From: a virus
Virus record (IMG/VR): IMGVR_UViG_3300032285_003799
Span: 1 to 31,569 of that record
Reading direction: 5' to 3' (one strand)
Length of the DNA stretch: 31,569 nt
How positions within the stretch are numbered: position 1 is the first letter of the stretch; the number at the start of each line of letters is the position of its first letter. Below are positions 29,164-31,569 of this stretch, one piece after another. The position numbers were made by a program, and so were the translations under genes. Below the pieces are notes generated by a model. The model was not told the origin of the DNA. It saw only the letters and a list, made by a program, of their open reading frames with translations, and did no database searches.

Positions 29164-29949
29164 ATGATAGGAACAGCATTAGCAATAGGACAAGGATTAT
29201 ATGGATTATATAATGCTATTAAATCTGGTCAAGAAGCAAATGATTATCAGGCTAGAATGGAGAGAATGGCAAGACAAAGCCCTCTTATGAAAGAAAGTCC
29301 TGAAGTTGCTAACTATTATCAACAAGCATTGAATAGATACAATGAAAATGTTTTCAATACTCCATATTATTTAGAAAGTCTTAAGCAAGCAGAAAGAAGT
29401 GGAGCAAATGCCATAAATCAAGCTCAAGATAGAAGGTCAGCTCTTGGATTAATTGGTAAAATTGATCAAGGTGTAATGGATCAAAAAAATAGAGCCATAG
29501 CTAGTGCTATAGCTAATAAAAATGCAGAATTTGGTCAATTAGGTGGTGCTACACAAATGAGAAAAAATGAAAGAGATCAAATGTTTGATATTAATGAAAT
29601 GACTCCTTATAATAGAATGTTTGGTTTACAGCAATTAAAAACACAAGCAGCTAATGATAGATACAATGCAGGATTAAATATGTTAGGTCAAGGACTTAGT
29701 AATGTAGCACAATTAGATATTGCTAATAAAATGTATAATCCAAAAATGGTTACTGGAAATACTGCTCAACAAGCACAAAATTTAGCATCTCAAAATTCTT
29801 TTGATATAGCTAGGTCATATTTGCCTAAAATAAATCCAAGTTTAAAACCAACTCCTATGCATTATTCTGATTTATTTGATGCACAATTAAAGGCAAATTA
29901 TGGTAATCCAGGTGTTTTAGGATATAAAAATAATATACCTACTTGGTAA
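29164..29949 (+). CDS. Internal virion/cargo protein candidate
   Basis: This 261-residue helical protein starts MIGTALAIGQGLYGLYNAIK, a Gly-rich amphipathic or membrane-active helix, and continues with long Gln/Asn/Ala-rich helices (SGANAINQAQDRRSALGLIG, QQLKTQAANDRYNAGLNMLG). It resembles T7 gp14-like ejection proteins, which enter the host envelope during infection. It lies in the cargo position after the tail genes. Family assignment is inference. Confidence 0.6.
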   Translation: MIGTALAIGQGLYGLYNAIKSGQEANDYQARMERMARQSPLMKESPEVANYYQQALNRYNENVFNTPYYLESLKQAERSGANAINQAQDRRSALGLIGKIDQGVMDQKNRAIASAIANKNAEFGQLGGATQMRKNERDQMFDINEMTPYNRMFGLQQLKTQAANDRYNAGLNMLGQGLSNVAQLDIANKMYNPKMVTGNTAQQAQNLASQNSFDIARSYLPKINPSLKPTPMHYSDLFDAQLKANYGNPGVLGYKNNIPTW

Positions 29950-29967
29950 AATATTAAAAATATAAAT

Positions 29968-31485
29968 ATGGCAGCTACAGGATTATTAGGTATAAATCCA
30001 TATCAAAAAGGTGTAGATATAGATTTTTCAACTAAACCAACTAATTTAGCAATTAATTTAATGCAGCAAGATGCTGCTAGAAAAGAAGCTTTAGATAAAT
30101 ATTTCATGGATTATGAGAAATCATTAGATCCATCTGGAATGCGTGAGCAAGATAAAAATGTATTTTTAAATAAATTAGCTGAAACAAAACAATACTATTT
30201 AAAAAATAGAGATAAGATTTTAAATCCAGCTAAATATGGAGCAGAGGCTCAATCTCAACTTATGTCTGGTTATAAAGGTGTTTTGTCAGCTATTGACCAA
30301 TCTAAGCAAAGAGCAGCACAAGATAGAGTAATTGCCCCATTATATATAGATGCTAAAAAAAATAATAGAACTATTCCACCAGAAGTTGAAGCTGCATTAG
30401 AAAGAAATAAATTATCTATTGGAGATCCAAATCATGTAGGGTTTGATCCTCTTAATTTTGATGCGTATGATCAGCATGATCCATTAAAATATGCAGCAGG
30501 AATTTATGGTAAAATGAAACAATCAGAAGGGCCATCAAAAAAAGTTTGGAATTCAAGTTTAGGCAGATATGAAATTGAAACTCCAAAAGATTATGATAAA
30601 TCTATTATTAATCCATTAAGAATGGAGGTAAGTTCTGAATTAAAAAAAGACAGAGGTTTGCGTGATCAAGTTGTAGCAGTTGCTAATGATCCTGCAAGAT
30701 TAGCACAAGTAGCTCAAGCATATCAAAAATTTACAGGTACACCAATTAAAAATACACTTGAAGATATTGGTTTGGCTTATACATTGTCATTAAAACCGGG
30801 TGCTACTGTAGAGAAAAAAGATTGGGAAGATGATTATAAAACAAAAGCAAGATGGCAACAAAATTTTGATGATGAGTTAGCTAGAAAAGCTGTTCAGGGT
30901 ATTGGTACAAGTATAGTACAAGGTGCATTAAATAATTTAAGACCTGTTAAAGTTATTAATGGTACTGAAAATTGGTTTGATTTGCCATTGCCATCAAATG
31001 TTATGGAAGATTTTAAAGTTCCAGGAGTAGAAAGAACATGGGTAACAAATCCAAATTATAATCCAAAAGCTAAACCAGGAACACCTGGATCGGAAGAATT
31101 TATTTCAAAACCTGGTACAAAACAAACTTTATTACCTGTTAATTATGTAACTGTTAGAGATGGTAAAATATATGGTTTCATAAAACCTGTAGATGCTAAT
31201 GGTAATCCTGTTGCTGGTAAAGCAGATCAAATTGAAATACCAGTAAAAGTATTGGCACAACAAATTGTAAAAAAAGGTGGTATAACGGATTCAAAATCAG
31301 CTGCTGGTGTAGAACAAGTAACAAAAGAATTAGAAGGAGGTATGAAAAATATTTTACCAAAAAGCAGTGCTGTAAAACAACAAATAAAAGCATCGGATAT
31401 TCCAGCTAAAGCAGCAGCTTCTGGTTATAGTCCTGAAGATTATAAGAAATTATTAATTGGAAGAGGAGTTAAAATAATATATTAA
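29968..31485 (+). CDS. Large internal virion/cargo protein candidate
   Basis: A 505-residue charged protein with few strands. It opens ATGLLGINPYQKGVDIDF and runs through Lys/Glu/Gln-rich helices (DAARKEALDKYFMDYEKS, QDKNVFLNKLAETKQYYL); a Pro/Gly-rich repeat (PNYNPKAKPGTPGSEEFISK) lies near residues 355-375. No enzyme motif was found. Cargo proteins of this sort are packed in the head or tail and ejected with DNA. It ends two bases before the next ATG. Confidence 0.55.
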   Translation: MAATGLLGINPYQKGVDIDFSTKPTNLAINLMQQDAARKEALDKYFMDYEKSLDPSGMREQDKNVFLNKLAETKQYYLKNRDKILNPAKYGAEAQSQLMSGYKGVLSAIDQSKQRAAQDRVIAPLYIDAKKNNRTIPPEVEAALERNKLSIGDPNHVGFDPLNFDAYDQHDPLKYAAGIYGKMKQSEGPSKKVWNSSLGRYEIETPKDYDKSIINPLRMEVSSELKKDRGLRDQVVAVANDPARLAQVAQAYQKFTGTPIKNTLEDIGLAYTLSLKPGATVEKKDWEDDYKTKARWQQNFDDELARKAVQGIGTSIVQGALNNLRPVKVINGTENWFDLPLPSNVMEDFKVPGVERTWVTNPNYNPKAKPGTPGSEEFISKPGTKQTLLPVNYVTVRDGKIYGFIKPVDANGNPVAGKADQIEIPVKVLAQQIVKKGGITDSKSAAGVEQVTKELEGGMKNILPKSSAVKQQIKASDIPAKAAASGYSPEDYKKLLIGRGVKIIY

Positions 31486-31487
31486 TT

Positions 31488-31569
31488 ATGGGAGAATTTG
31501 ATGAATTTGGCATACCCAAAAGAAATGTTTCAAATGCACCAGTTGCTAAAACTGATGGTGAAAAAAGCA
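31488..31569 (+). CDS. 5' end of the next late gene (truncated)
   Basis: ATG at 31488, two bases after the upstream stop, opens a frame that runs to the window end (MGEFDEFGIPKRNVS and on, 27 codons). The short start is acidic, then polar. It is likely another internal virion protein; the remainder lies outside the window. Confidence 0.6.
   Translation, partial: MGEFDEFGIPKRNVSNAPVAKTDGEKS

Overview
The window looks like a large, contiguous part of a tailed, podovirus-like phage infecting a member of the Bacteroidota. The host assignment rests on three things seen in the sequence: a very A+T-rich genome; A-rich leaders instead of strong Shine-Dalgarno sites; and repeated promoter -7 boxes of the TAnnTTTG type used by Bacteroidota sigma factors. 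The primase-helicase also has a Bacteroidota-type (BT4734-like) N-terminal domain. Stops are TAA, TAG and TGA in normal use, so no stop is recoded. I saw no tRNA, rRNA, CRISPR array, integrase or insertion sequence.

Layout. (1) 1-190: a G/T-rich edge with a G-quadruplex-like tract, then a 10-bp tandem repeat that runs into the first clear gene. (2) 190-3303, plus strand: small basic or zinc-binding proteins, a DUF6321-like protein, a zinc-ribbon/DUF5856-like protein and a histidine-phosphatase-like protein, interrupted by one minus-strand mini-lipoprotein and closed by a terminator. (3) 7309-3356, minus strand: a tightly packed, probably early module with NinG, a PD-(D/E)XK (YqaJ-like) nuclease and many small unknown proteins, in at least two transcription units. 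(4) 7439-11302, plus strand: replication genes (small HTH protein, replisome-organizer-like protein with in-gene iteron-like repeats, primase-helicase, SSB, winged-helix protein). (5) 11307-11552, minus strand: a one-gene unit with its own promoter and terminator. (6) 11653 to the end, plus strand: virion genes in head-to-tail order: terminase, portal, Thr-rich display protein, scaffold, major capsid protein, connectors with a GroES-like gene among them, a 1360-residue tail stabilization/muzzle-like protein, internal virion proteins and the start of one further gene. If the genome is circular or circularly permuted, region 2 would follow region 6.

The order terminase, about 800-residue portal, scaffold, capsid, connectors, large muzzle-like protein and cargo proteins resembles the structural module of crAss-like and related Bacteroidota podoviruses. 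That comparison is from memory and was not run as a search.

The most interesting signals are regulatory and modular. An exact 15-base AT-only motif occurs four times and only at promoters of three units on both strands; in one case it fills the -33/-7 spacer. A TTACTCA inverted/direct array lies upstream of the early minus operon. Two late promoters share a near-identical 23-bp core. Thr-rich linkers recur at three places in two virion proteins, apparently joining exchangeable beta domains. Three small proteins share a K-x-L-x-x-M-K-K-like N-terminus. None of these shows a new defence or enzymatic system; they are candidates for a phage regulon, a display module and a virion-targeting tag.
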